This document shows positions 50,456 through 58,945 of a stretch of DNA of 64,000 nt, piece after piece. Source of the DNA: G963701675 sp963701675. GTDB lineage: Bacteria > Planctomycetota > Planctomycetia > Gemmatales > Gemmataceae. The notes below the pieces were generated by a model. That model was not told where the DNA came from, did not search any database, and worked only from the letters and a program-made list of their open reading frames with translations. The stretch is taken from NCBI GenBank assembly GCA_963701675.1, contig OY969623.1, forward strand, positions 8,618,001 to 8,682,000, written 5' to 3'. A program made the position numbers and the translations under genes. Position 1 is the first letter of the stretch; each line of letters opens with the position of its first letter.

Positions 50456-50782
50456 CTAAGGTGGTCGGTTCACTCGAATGCACCAACGGCCAGCGGTTCG
50501 ACCGCGAAGAGCGGCATCTATGCGGGCCGCGAGCGCATCGTGATCACGGTCTTGAGTCGCCGACAAAATGCCGTTGTGCTCGGCGGCCTGACGATGCAGT
50601 CGTTCATAGTGACGGCGATTGTGGGTCAAGATGGGGCGGCCTAAAGAGTGCGCGCGAGCCAGAACCTGATCGTCGGGAGTCGCTGATCGGCCGTCGTCAC
50701 GTACGGTGACGACGTCATGCCCTAGGCGGCGTAATTCTTCGACTGCGCGAAATGGAATGTCCTCGTCAGCGTAGAGCAACAT
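50456..50782 (-). CDS. DUF5615 PIN-like protein
   Basis: The 108-residue protein has the DUF5615 pattern LLYADEDIPFRAVEELRRLGHDV, then PDDQVLARAHSLGRPILTHNRRHY, a compact PIN-like nuclease fold. It lies 6 nt after a DUF433 gene, the usual toxin-antitoxin-like pairing. Catalytic activity is predicted from fold only. Confidence 0.85.
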   Translation of the reverse strand: MLLYADEDIPFRAVEELRRLGHDVVTVRDDGRSATPDDQVLARAHSLGRPILTHNRRHYERLHRQAAEHNGILSATQDRDHDALAARIDAALRGRTAGRWCIRVNRPP

Positions 50783-50788
50783 ACCGCG

Positions 50789-51049
50789 TTACTCCACGAT
50801 GCCTGCTTCACCTCGTTCGTTCTCGACGATCGCCGTGTCGATTTCATCCGGATGCGACGCGGCGTACTCCCATGCTGCGTCTAGGTCTGCCGCAGTCAGG
50901 TCTGGATATGATCGCAGTATTTCTGCATCGCTCAGGCCAAGCCGGCGATAGTTGACCAGGGTCCAAACGGGGACGCGCAGGTCACGCACACAAGCATCCC
51001 CCCCGCAACGCTCGGCTCCTTTGGAAATCCAGCTGCTTGTCGTTGCCAT
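50789..51049 (-). CDS. DUF433 antitoxin-like protein
   Basis: The 86-residue protein has the DUF433 pattern: GGDACVRDLRVPVWTLVNYR, LGLSDAEILRSYPDLTAADL and LDAAWEYAASHPDEID, with helix-turn-helix character. It precedes a DUF5615 gene by 6 nt. ATG 51049 is the likely start; longer open frame upstream to 51148 lacks similarity. Confidence 0.88.
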   Translation of the reverse strand: MATTSSWISKGAERCGGDACVRDLRVPVWTLVNYRRLGLSDAEILRSYPDLTAADLDAAWEYAASHPDEIDTAIVENERGEAGIVE

Positions 51050-51192
51050 TGTTCGCGCCCTAGTGCCGACATTTTCACATCGAAGCTGGCGAGAGTTCAG
51101 TTCTCGCCGTTTACTCAAATACCGACATTGATGATTGCGCTCCCTCAATTCGAATTATAAACAATCCTACCCATGGTATGGCATCGCCAACC

Positions 51193-53916
51193 TCATTCTT
51201 TCTCTGCCGCAAGTCGCCGCAGCTGGTCGGGAATGTCGCCGAAGAGGATTTGGCCGTAGCCGGCAACGTGGCCGCGCTTGTTGATTAGGACCGTGGGAAC
51301 CCAACCCGAGCTGCCGAACCAATCGTGCATCAGACCGGTCCCGCCCTCCTTGTTTGAAGGTGCATCGATCAGCACGGGAAATGTAGCGCAGGACTTTTCC
51401 ATGTTCTTGCGCACGGCGGCGAGATCGTCCGTCGGCGGATGAATGCCGATTACAAAAATGCCGCGCTCGGTGTCCTCATGCCAGAACGCGAGGGTCGGGA
51501 GTTCGGTAGGCGGCCCTCCGTGCTTTCCATCCCAAAAATGGATCACAACCGTCTTGCCTTGAAGCTGCTCCCAGGAAACGGCTTTGCCGTCGAGCCAACC
51601 GGTTTGCGGCAGGGCCGGCGGGACATTGCCCAGGCGGAACTTGATGACACCGTACTGTCGCTCGTCGTCTGTCGCCTTTTTCTCTTTCGCCGCTTCGCAC
51701 AGGGCGACACGCTCCGCTTCGGTTTGATCCATTCGATAGGTGTAACGGATGAACGGATCGTAGCGCATGTCGTCCACCTTGCTGCCCTCGGTCAGCTCGA
51801 TGCGGAACTGATCGTCGTCAAGCGGCTGATTAACAGCGACTTCGGACACGGTCTGTTCTGACCGGGAAGCCAAGAACATTTCCGGGGCGTCCATATTGAA
51901 TCCGTCCATCGTCTGTTTGAACGGCATCCAGCATCCGGGGGCCACCTCGCGATAGTCGTCGAAGTACTGGTGAAAACGCGGCCGGGCCAGTGCGAACGTA
52001 GCGATGTCAAACTCACGCTGCATGCCTCGGGCTTGCTCCGGTTCGAGACGTGCGAGCCAGGGCCCCCAATGGAGCCTTGTCTTGATGGCAGGGCCGCCTA
52101 CTTTCTGCAGCATCGTGAGATACTGAGGATCTGTGGCGGAGTAGAACAGGCAAGTTCGGCGATAGAGCCGTCCGTCATCCATATCGATGTAGACGCGCCA
52201 GTGGCCGGCCTTGGATTCGAGCACGTGGCACTTTCGGTCGTTAACCCGCTCCTCACCGACCAATTCGAAGTCCTGCGGCGCGATTCTGAACGTTTCTCGG
52301 TGCTTGGTCACGTCGGTCGGCAGCCACCAGAAATTATGGGCGCCTCCGGAACCCCAGGGCAATTGGGCCATGTAACTCACATCGTGGTCGCTAAAGAATC
52401 GACTTAGCTTGTGGTGCAATGAATACTGTTTGCTTTGTTTCTCTGACTCGCTGCTAGCAATCGCCACCGTGCCATCCCAGAGTTTGCTGCCGCGGTAGAA
52501 TCCTGCCTCGCCCTCACGATAGGAGTGGTCCAGGTTCAAGACGGCCCTTTCATTCCATGCCCATTCCGTCTCAAACACGAACGACCGCGGGTTCGGTTTC
52601 CCGTAGGAGTATGGTTGCGGATGCGTGTCCTGCCAACGAAGCTCCTCGGGCGTATTCGTGAGAGTCAATTTGGTCCGGATGCGAAACGTCCGTGCCTTGT
52701 CGATCCAGGCAAAGCTGTCGTAAACGGCCTGCATGATGGCCGCGGCCGAAGCTTTCTGATCCTGGGCGCCACTACTTTGTTCAAGTAGCTCCGCCGCGCC
52801 GGCGCCTTTTGATTGATGGAGTGCAGCTCCGGGGATTAAGACCAATGCAGCTGCCACGGCAACCAGCCCGTAACAGCGAGGCGTTCGTTTTTGAAATCGA
52901 CCATTGTCTACCATGATTCGCTCCAAGCGTTGCCGCGTGATCTCAAAGCGACGAGCCCCAGGCAATGTCGCCGGCCATCTTAATTGGCGCTTCATTTCCA
53001 AAACCTCCACTAGAGTTCGGGCATACGACACCGGCCGACACGCAAGACCGGCGACCACTTCTTCATCGCAACAGCGTTCGCATTCGCAAACGATTCGGCG
53101 ATTGGCCCACCAGACCAGCGGGTGAAACCACCACAGACACTGCACGGCGACCTGGAGCATCCCGATTAGTACGTCGCCACGCCGTACATGAATCAACTCG
53201 TGCGCGAGAAGCGGTTCTAGCTCGTTGCCAGAGCGATGGGCCGCCAACGCCTCCGGGATGACGATGCAGGGACGGAACCAAACGAAAGTCAATGGGCCGA
53301 GCGGTTCCCGACTCAACCAAAGAGAAACGCGGCGGCGAACACCAAGCCTCCTCGCTAAGTCGTTGGTGAGCGCGACGAGCGGCGCTGCGGCCGGCATTCG
53401 ACTGGCGAGAAATCTTCGCCGCAGGCGGATAATCGTAAAGAAAACGAAGACGGCGTAACCCGTTGCACCCGCCAACCAAATGCCGAGGAGTATCGTTTCG
53501 GCACGTTGCGGCCCTTGCGTCAACCCCGCGGAATTGATCGGCGCCGCTCCCGAAGGATTCACCAAGTCCGGTTTCATTTCGGTCGCGCTGGCCGTTGCGT
53601 CGTGTTCAGCTCCTGGAACAGGTTCCGGGATGGGTGCGGCCGGCATTGTCGGAAGTGATCTGTCAATTTCCGTGTGGGTGATAGGCGTTGTTTCCAACGA
53701 AACGTAGGAGGTACTTACTCGCGTCGCCCAGCTGAAAACTCCGGTAGTGCTACTCCAGAGTGGCGGCGTTAGGCACTTGACCACCACCACAAGCCACAAC
53801 AGGTACGCCAGATGCGGTCGTCGACGGCAAAATACTCTGGTCAACAAGCCGATTATGATTGCAACCGCGGTGACTTGCCACAATTGCGTCCATGCAAGTT
53901 CGCTCAGTGTCTTCAT
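51193..53916 (-). CDS. BlaR1/MecR1-type M56 peptidase with C-terminal redoxin-like domain
   Basis: The 907-residue protein has four helices around an M56 zinc peptidase with LLAHELIHVRRGDV (HExxH at H239-H243) and WWANRRIVCECERCCDEE. A long extracellular middle part (DKARTFRIRTKLTLTNTPEE onward) and a C-terminal domain (about residues 765-905) follow, beginning LPQTGWLDGKAVSWEQLQGK and resembling TlpA/AhpC redoxins. The redoxin lacks a CxxC: the core is VIHFWDGKHGGPPTELP. By family analogy it senses an outside signal and cleaves BlaI to induce genes. Its ATG overlaps the blaI stop as ATGA. Confidence 0.87.
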   Translation of the reverse strand: MKTLSELAWTQLWQVTAVAIIIGLLTRVFCRRRPHLAYLLWLVVVVKCLTPPLWSSTTGVFSWATRVSTSYVSLETTPITHTEIDRSLPTMPAAPIPEPVPGAEHDATASATEMKPDLVNPSGAAPINSAGLTQGPQRAETILLGIWLAGATGYAVFVFFTIIRLRRRFLASRMPAAAPLVALTNDLARRLGVRRRVSLWLSREPLGPLTFVWFRPCIVIPEALAAHRSGNELEPLLAHELIHVRRGDVLIGMLQVAVQCLWWFHPLVWWANRRIVCECERCCDEEVVAGLACRPVSYARTLVEVLEMKRQLRWPATLPGARRFEITRQRLERIMVDNGRFQKRTPRCYGLVAVAAALVLIPGAALHQSKGAGAAELLEQSSGAQDQKASAAAIMQAVYDSFAWIDKARTFRIRTKLTLTNTPEELRWQDTHPQPYSYGKPNPRSFVFETEWAWNERAVLNLDHSYREGEAGFYRGSKLWDGTVAIASSESEKQSKQYSLHHKLSRFFSDHDVSYMAQLPWGSGGAHNFWWLPTDVTKHRETFRIAPQDFELVGEERVNDRKCHVLESKAGHWRVYIDMDDGRLYRRTCLFYSATDPQYLTMLQKVGGPAIKTRLHWGPWLARLEPEQARGMQREFDIATFALARPRFHQYFDDYREVAPGCWMPFKQTMDGFNMDAPEMFLASRSEQTVSEVAVNQPLDDDQFRIELTEGSKVDDMRYDPFIRYTYRMDQTEAERVALCEAAKEKKATDDERQYGVIKFRLGNVPPALPQTGWLDGKAVSWEQLQGKTVVIHFWDGKHGGPPTELPTLAFWHEDTERGIFVIGIHPPTDDLAAVRKNMEKSCATFPVLIDAPSNKEGGTGLMHDWFGSSGWVPTVLINKRGHVAGYGQILFGDIPDQLRRLAAEKE

Positions 53917-54296
53917 GACTTGGACTTCTCCCATTGGTCTAGCATTGTGCGCAGTTGGTCGATTTCATCCGCACTCAAGCCACGTTCTTGGATCAAGTGT
54001 TGGAAGAGGGGAAGCGATTCGCCGTCGAACAGCCGGTGAACAACGTCATCGATAAGCTCTCGAACCACTTGTTGTGGCCGAACGCGCGGTACGTAGACTT
54101 TCGCCCGTCCTTCTCGCCGAGAACGCAAGTAGCCCTTGGCCTCCAGCCGTCGCAGGTAGGTTTGTACGGTCTTGAAGTCAAGATCGCGCTCGACCGGCAG
54201 AGCATTCAGCACCTGACGGACGCTCGCTTTCCCCAACTGCCAAACCAGCCGGGCGACTTCCAGCTCCGATTTGGCGACGGCGGCACGTTTGGTCAT
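53913..54296 (-). CDS. BlaI/MecI/CopY family transcriptional repressor
   Basis: The 127-residue winged-helix repressor has TKRAAVAKSELEVARLVWQL, VRQVLNALPVERDLDFKTVQ, TYLRRLEAKGYLRSRREGRA and a C-terminal dimer/cleavage region. It should bind its own promoter as a dimer and be inactivated after signalling through the BlaR1-like product it is coupled to. A palindrome lies inside the promoter 43-56 bases upstream of the ATG. Confidence 0.92.
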   Translation of the reverse strand: MTKRAAVAKSELEVARLVWQLGKASVRQVLNALPVERDLDFKTVQTYLRRLEAKGYLRSRREGRAKVYVPRVRPQQVVRELIDDVVHRLFDGESLPLFQHLIQERGLSADEIDQLRTMLDQWEKSKS

Positions 54297-54333
54297 GGGA
54301 TCGCTCGGGCGATGGCTTACAATCGAACGCCAG

Positions 54334-54359
54334 TTTAACGTTCAAATGAACGCCGTCAA
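54334..54359 (-). promoter_or_regulatory. Promoter of the blaI-blaR1-like operon with internal operator
   Basis: On the minus strand TTGACG (54359-54354) and TAAACT (54337-54332 region) are spaced by 16 bases. Within the spacer the palindrome CGTTCA-AA-TGAACG spans 54339-54352. A repressor dimer bound there would block RNA polymerase. The arms differ from the classical TACAnnTGTA box, so the operator class is inferred from position and symmetry. Confidence 0.6.
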
Positions 54360-54511
54360 GTGCGATCTGGCGGCGGGGACGGGCCCGGGAGGAGTGGCCC
54401 CGAATCTGACGCATGGATTCGAGCAGAACGACTGTGATAGATGTGTGGGGAAGCCTTACCACCAGAGTTGGACCACCTCGCAAAAGCGCGCATCGGCGCT
54501 ACTGACGTCAG

Positions 54512-54584
54512 TACCCCCAAGGGGAGTCGAACCCCTGTCTTCTGGCTGAGAACCAGATGTCCTGGGCCTCTAGACGATGGGGGC
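54512..54584 (-). tRNA. tRNA-Glu (CTC)
   Basis: The 73-nt cloverleaf has acceptor GCCCCCA/TGGGGGT (G1-U72 wobble), a D arm reading GTCTAGAGGCCCAGGAC typical of glutamate tRNAs, anticodon stem TCTGG/CCAGA with loop TTCTCAG (anticodon CTC), and T arm AGGGG TTCGACT CCCCT. The discriminator is A; CCA is not encoded. Confidence 0.95.
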
Positions 54585-54618
54585 GTGATGAGTATTCTGC
54601 ACGTGCCGGCAAATGTTG

Positions 54619-56721
54619 TCAAGGCGGTGGCGTGGCCGGTTCGGCGAAGCACCAGTCGTAAAGCTCCGGGTCTTGAGCCTGGGCGAGACCGGTTTCGCGC
54701 ACCTCGGCGCCGGAACGGTGCAGGGTGCTGATGCTATGAAGCGTGATGCTCTTCGGCCGTTGGGATAGGCGATCCATTGGTTCCCATTCCACTTTCAGGC
54801 CTACGACGTGGGTTGTCGAGCGCCAAAGTCGCCGCGCATTGAATATGGACCAGAACGGGGGTTCTTGGGCGCTGCATGCACTGAGAATGACGTCGTGCGC
54901 GTCGCCGTCCGGCGGCAGCAGGACTTTTTGCCGCCGCGCTTCACCGTTGGAAAGGATGAGCGTGACGTACAAGTTGCCGGGTTTCGGTAGCTTCAAAAGA
55001 GCCGGTGTTTTCAAGCTCATTCGCAGAACCAGCAAGTCCGATGCTCTACATGCGGCGGCCGCATCAGGAAAGTCAATCTTGAGCGCGTTGCCGTCAGATG
55101 GGACGAAGGTTTTTTCGGGTTTGAGCAATTCGGTTTCGCGCCATTGTTCCTTTCGGCCGGGCTGAAATCTGAGGATCAAGAAGTCCTTGTGCCGCGGGCT
55201 CGCGATGGCGTAATTCTCGACTAGGTATCGGAAGATCTGCGGCGTCCGCGTGAGATGTTCGACATCGTCAATGGGATACGTGTTGACGAAGTACATCACC
55301 GGCGTGTCCGTTGCGTTCTGAAGTCGAGCAACCGTTTTTTCTTCCAGGTAAGGCGTGTGTGCGGCGTACGCTTGCATCGTGTACGCAGGGTTAGACTTGT
55401 CGGAAACAAGGCCGACGATTGACTCGTAGGGCCAAACGTAAAGGGAGTTTTCTGGAAGCTGTTTGGCGGCGGCGATTGCATCGCGGATGGTGGCGTGGTC
55501 GACGTGTAGCTCGGCGTTGTCGGCATTGAGTTTCCGAATCGCCGTGAATTGATCGGCGATGGAATCGAAATAGAACCACGACGCCAATAGGACGGCCGGA
55601 CTCCACACCACTGCCGCGGGCCAGATCGCGGATCGGCTCGAACCGCGCAGGTAACACGGGACGAAACAACCTGCGACGCACACCAACGTTCCCACGGGGC
55701 CCTTGATGTGATCGGCATCCGATCGCGTCATGCCGTATCTCGTCATCAGCAAGCAGTAGCAGGCCGCCGCCAACAGGGCAAACGCTCCGGCACGGATGCT
55801 AGGCTCAGTTACGGTCGCGAGCCGCCAGCGCTGGCCGAAGATCGCGCCAAGTAGCACGCTTCCGGCAGCGGTGAACACCAACAGGAGCAGGTGTCGTGTC
55901 TTAAGCGGGAGGGCCATCGTTTGTGAGTAGCCGATTGCGACTTCCCATGAATCGCGAAGGTAATGCTGGAATGGATTCGGGACGATGGCTGTGGTTGCTA
56001 GAACGCCGGCGCCCACAACGATCGCGGCCGCGGCGAAAGTGAGCCGGCGTCGACGCTGTGGCCCGTCTGTCCCAAACAGTCTCCAGGTAAATAGAATCCC
56101 AACGATGACCGTTAGCACCAGTGCCGCGCCGGTGATGACGCCCAAGTCGAAGACGTGCAACATCAGAACCGGCGCCGCGAACGCCCAAAGTAACAATGCA
56201 AGCGGCATTCGACTTCGTCGGACGGAATCCAGGACGTAAGCGCAGGTCATGACGACGAGGAGTCCGCCGATGGGCTTAATGTGGAAGTATGGCCAAAGAA
56301 GAAGCCAAAGGAGATATGCCGGCGCTCGCCATGACAGCGGTGCACCGGTAAAGGCCAGGACGAACCAGAGCGCGATGTTCGTGACCCAGGCAGGAAGCAC
56401 GTTGTACCAACGCATCACGGCGGGGACATCCGCCGCGTTCGAAGACGCCCAACTGCCGTGAATGAGTTGTGCCAGCGGGCCGTAGGTGAAGATGAAGTCG
56501 CGGCCGGCGTATTCACGTCGATGTAGGCGAAGCGCCGGTTCAATCGCACACGACAAGTCCAGAAGGCCGGTTTCGGTGGAGATGACTTGGCGCGGTGGGA
56601 AAAGCTCCTGCGGCGCGCTCAGGATCAAACCAATGACGATGACCATCCCCGCTGTGACGGTGCGCAACACTCGACCGGTTGTCTGTGATTGGGATGGGCG
56701 GTCGGAAGGCACGCGGTTCAT
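54619..56721 (-). CDS. Large polytopic membrane protein of unknown function
   Basis: The 700-residue protein has about twelve helices in the first 420 residues. An early loop reads EPALRLHRREYAGRDFIFTYGPLAQL, reminiscent of GT39-like or GtrA-associated lipid-linked sugar transferases, and a soluble C-terminal part has a YVWPYESIVGLVSDKSNPAY segment. No catalytic motif is decisive. It stands alone between tRNA-Glu and an MgtE-like gene on the same strand. Confidence 0.6.
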   Translation of the reverse strand: MNRVPSDRPSQSQTTGRVLRTVTAGMVIVIGLILSAPQELFPPRQVISTETGLLDLSCAIEPALRLHRREYAGRDFIFTYGPLAQLIHGSWASSNAADVPAVMRWYNVLPAWVTNIALWFVLAFTGAPLSWRAPAYLLWLLLWPYFHIKPIGGLLVVMTCAYVLDSVRRSRMPLALLLWAFAAPVLMLHVFDLGVITGAALVLTVIVGILFTWRLFGTDGPQRRRRLTFAAAAIVVGAGVLATTAIVPNPFQHYLRDSWEVAIGYSQTMALPLKTRHLLLLVFTAAGSVLLGAIFGQRWRLATVTEPSIRAGAFALLAAACYCLLMTRYGMTRSDADHIKGPVGTLVCVAGCFVPCYLRGSSRSAIWPAAVVWSPAVLLASWFYFDSIADQFTAIRKLNADNAELHVDHATIRDAIAAAKQLPENSLYVWPYESIVGLVSDKSNPAYTMQAYAAHTPYLEEKTVARLQNATDTPVMYFVNTYPIDDVEHLTRTPQIFRYLVENYAIASPRHKDFLILRFQPGRKEQWRETELLKPEKTFVPSDGNALKIDFPDAAAACRASDLLVLRMSLKTPALLKLPKPGNLYVTLILSNGEARRQKVLLPPDGDAHDVILSACSAQEPPFWSIFNARRLWRSTTHVVGLKVEWEPMDRLSQRPKSITLHSISTLHRSGAEVRETGLAQAQDPELYDWCFAEPATPPP

Positions 56722-56770
56722 GGATCGTCTCTAACGTCTCGATACATGATACGTCAAAAAAGCGGGCGCA

Positions 56771-57763
56771 TCATGGCAGGAGGCTGCGCGCCAGATTGAA
56801 ATAGACCAGAAGTGTCAACATGTCCGCGATGGCGAGGGCAACCGGTCCGGCGGCGACTTTCGGATCGCGCTGCAACAGCCGCAAGACGTTCGGCATTGCC
56901 AGTCCGAAAACAGCGGCCGCCGTCACGCCGGCGCTGATGCCGCCGAGAATGCACAATGCCACGCGGAACTCCCCCACCCATACCAACGCCACGGTGGCGA
57001 CTACCAATCCGGTTGTCAGGCCCAGGAGCATCCCCGTTACGGACTCCCAACGCAGCTTTTGCAGCAACAACCGTAAGGTAGGAGTTTGCCCGTGAAGGCC
57101 CTGGAGTGCCAGGCTAACGGACTGCACGCTGACGCTTTCCGCCAGGGCGAGGACGACGGGGATGAAAAGGGCGAGCGTAATGTGTTTTTGTAGTTCGTTC
57201 TCGTAGAGGCCGGACAGGAATGCCGCGAGAATACCACCGGCGACGTTGCACGCCAACCATGGCAGCCGACTTCGGAAGGCGCTAAGCGGCGCGGTTTGCC
57301 TTGCTTGAGCCAGATGCACGCCGACCAATTGGAACAGGTCGTCGCTGCGCTGGATGTCTTCAAGGTCGGCTCGTTCGGCGGTGTAGAGATCGACGTCGAC
57401 CATGCCAACCAGTCGACATTCATCGTCCACCACGGGAAATGCCAGGAAACGATGAAGTGGAAAAAACTCCATCGCTTCCAGAACGGTTGCGGAAGCGGGA
57501 ATGGCCACGACGCGTCGAACCATGATGTCCGCGACGCGAGTTTCGGGTTGATTCAGCAACAAGCGTCGTGTGGGAACCACACCGCAGAGCCGTCCGGAAT
57601 TATCGACGACGTAAAAGTAGATAATGCGGCCTTCCGGCTGTTTTTCACGCAGAGTGGCAAGCGCCTCGCCGGCCGTCTGTTCCAGGTTCAACGAAGGCAA
57701 ATCCCGCCGCATGTGCAGCGTGACGCGTTCGTTCAACTGGTCTTCATTGACTGCGGTGTCCAT
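56771..57763 (-). CDS. MgtE-type divalent cation transporter lacking the N domain
   Basis: The 330-residue protein has a CBS pair (about residues 25-145; GRLCGVVPTRRLLLNQPETR, FLAFPVVDDECRLVGMVDVD) followed by a five-helix MgtE domain (RLPWLACNVAGGILAAFLSG, FIPVVLALAESVSVQSVSLA). The usual N-terminal superhelical regulatory domain is missing; full-length MgtE is about 450 residues. It should import Mg2+ or Co2+ with CBS-based gating. Confidence 0.85.
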   Translation of the reverse strand: MDTAVNEDQLNERVTLHMRRDLPSLNLEQTAGEALATLREKQPEGRIIYFYVVDNSGRLCGVVPTRRLLLNQPETRVADIMVRRVVAIPASATVLEAMEFFPLHRFLAFPVVDDECRLVGMVDVDLYTAERADLEDIQRSDDLFQLVGVHLAQARQTAPLSAFRSRLPWLACNVAGGILAAFLSGLYENELQKHITLALFIPVVLALAESVSVQSVSLALQGLHGQTPTLRLLLQKLRWESVTGMLLGLTTGLVVATVALVWVGEFRVALCILGGISAGVTAAAVFGLAMPNVLRLLQRDPKVAAGPVALAIADMLTLLVYFNLARSLLP

Positions 57764-57803
57764 GCGCGCCGCTCCGAGGAAGGTCGCTCGAATTTATACG
57801 TTG

Positions 57804-58481
57804 TTACTTCGGCCAGATCGCTTGGTGAAACGGGTCGTGGTCAGCAAGATCGCGAAGGAGCAGATCGGGTTCCGCCGCCGCCAACTCTTCGTGCGAATGC
57901 CATCCGGTGGTCACGGCGATCACGCGCGCGCCGATGGCCCGCGCACATCGAATGTCGAGCGGAGTGTCGCCGATCACCCAAATCCGCGTCGGGTCCGCTT
58001 TGCCGTTGAGATGGCGGTGAACCTCGGCCAGGGCCTCGCGGGCCACGTCGTCCCGGTCGAAATGGTGATCGCCGAAGCCTCCGATAACGAAATGATGGTA
58101 GAGATGGTAATGGCTGAGTTTGAGTTCGGCGCCGGTGCGAACGTTGCCTGTGAGCAAACCCACGACGACGTCCGAGCGCGCACTCAAGTTTTCCAGGAGA
58201 TCGGCAATGCCCGGCATGACACGGCCTTGATGCCGGCCGAGGCTTTCGGGCAGGCAGCGGAGGTAGCCGTCGCGAAGCCTGTGCCAGTTTGACTCGGTCG
58301 CATCGATTCCGTGTTTCGCCAGTAGGTCATGTCCAATAGCGCGGTCGGTTCGGCCGCTGTAGACGATGTCGTGGCGGACTTCTTTCAAATCGAACTGTTC
58401 GGCGAGCGCGGCCTCCATCGCCGCTTTTCCCGCGCCGCCACTGGCCAACAGTGTCCCGTCGATGTCAAAAAGGCAGACGTG
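57804..58481 (-). CDS. HAD family hydrolase, phosphoglycolate-phosphatase-like
   Basis: The 225-residue protein has HAD motif I CLFDIDGTLLASGG (nucleophile Asp), VVGLLTGN (motif II), and IWVIGDTPLDIRCARA (motif IV). The cap has helices consistent with subclass I. The start is ATG 58481, inside a longer frame that begins with TTG overlapping the ybeY stop. It belongs to the parA-ybeY run on this strand. Confidence 0.88.
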   Translation of the reverse strand, partial: HVCLFDIDGTLLASGGAGKAAMEAALAEQFDLKEVRHDIVYSGRTDRAIGHDLLAKHGIDATESNWHRLRDGYLRCLPESLGRHQGRVMPGIADLLENLSARSDVVVGLLTGNVRTGAELKLSHYHLYHHFVIGGFGDHHFDRDDVAREALAEVHRHLNGKADPTRIWVIGDTPLDIRCARAIGARVIAVTTGWHSHEELAAAEPDLLLRDLADHDPFHQAIWPK

Positions 58482-58501
58482 CATAGCTAGCGAATGGGCT
58501 T

Positions 58502-58945
58502 TCAATCGTTAGGGGCGATGTCCGGTAGGTTCAACTCTCGAAGATAATGCCGCTCATGCTTGCGCATTGCCGCGGCATCGGCCAAGCTCGCGTCATTATA
58601 GCCGCACAGATGCAACAGTCCGTGAATCACGTACAGCGCGAGTTCCGCCTGCACGTCATGGCCCTGCGTTTCCGCGTGCGCTTTCCCGACCTCGGCGCCG
58701 ATGACCAGTTCGCCGCCCAAACGTTCCTTGCCGTGGCTGAGCGGAAAACTGAGCACATCCGTCGGCTCGTCGTGTTGTAGATAGCGATTATTCAAAGTTT
58801 GGCTCGTGGTGTTGTCCACGAAAGCCAGGCTGATCTCCGCGCTCTGGACGCCTTCACCTTCCAGAACCGCACGTGCGACCCGGCGCATGAAGCCGCGGTC
58901 AACTTCGACGGCCTCTTGCGAGCTGGCGACGGAAACCCGAATCAT
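58502..58945 (-). CDS. ybeY: rRNA maturation endoribonuclease YbeY
   Basis: The 147-residue protein has the YbeY core LSFPLS, ALYVIHGLLHLCGYND and typical length. The zinc ligands map to H108 and H112, and the third usual His (in the GYDH version) is D118. Asp can serve as a metal ligand, so activity may be kept. The enzyme trims 16S rRNA 3' ends and checks ribosomes. Its start overlaps the parA stop by 4 nt (ATGA). Confidence 0.9.
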   Translation of the reverse strand: MIRVSVASSQEAVEVDRGFMRRVARAVLEGEGVQSAEISLAFVDNTTSQTLNNRYLQHDEPTDVLSFPLSHGKERLGGELVIGAEVGKAHAETQGHDVQAELALYVIHGLLHLCGYNDASLADAAAMRKHERHYLRELNLPDIAPND

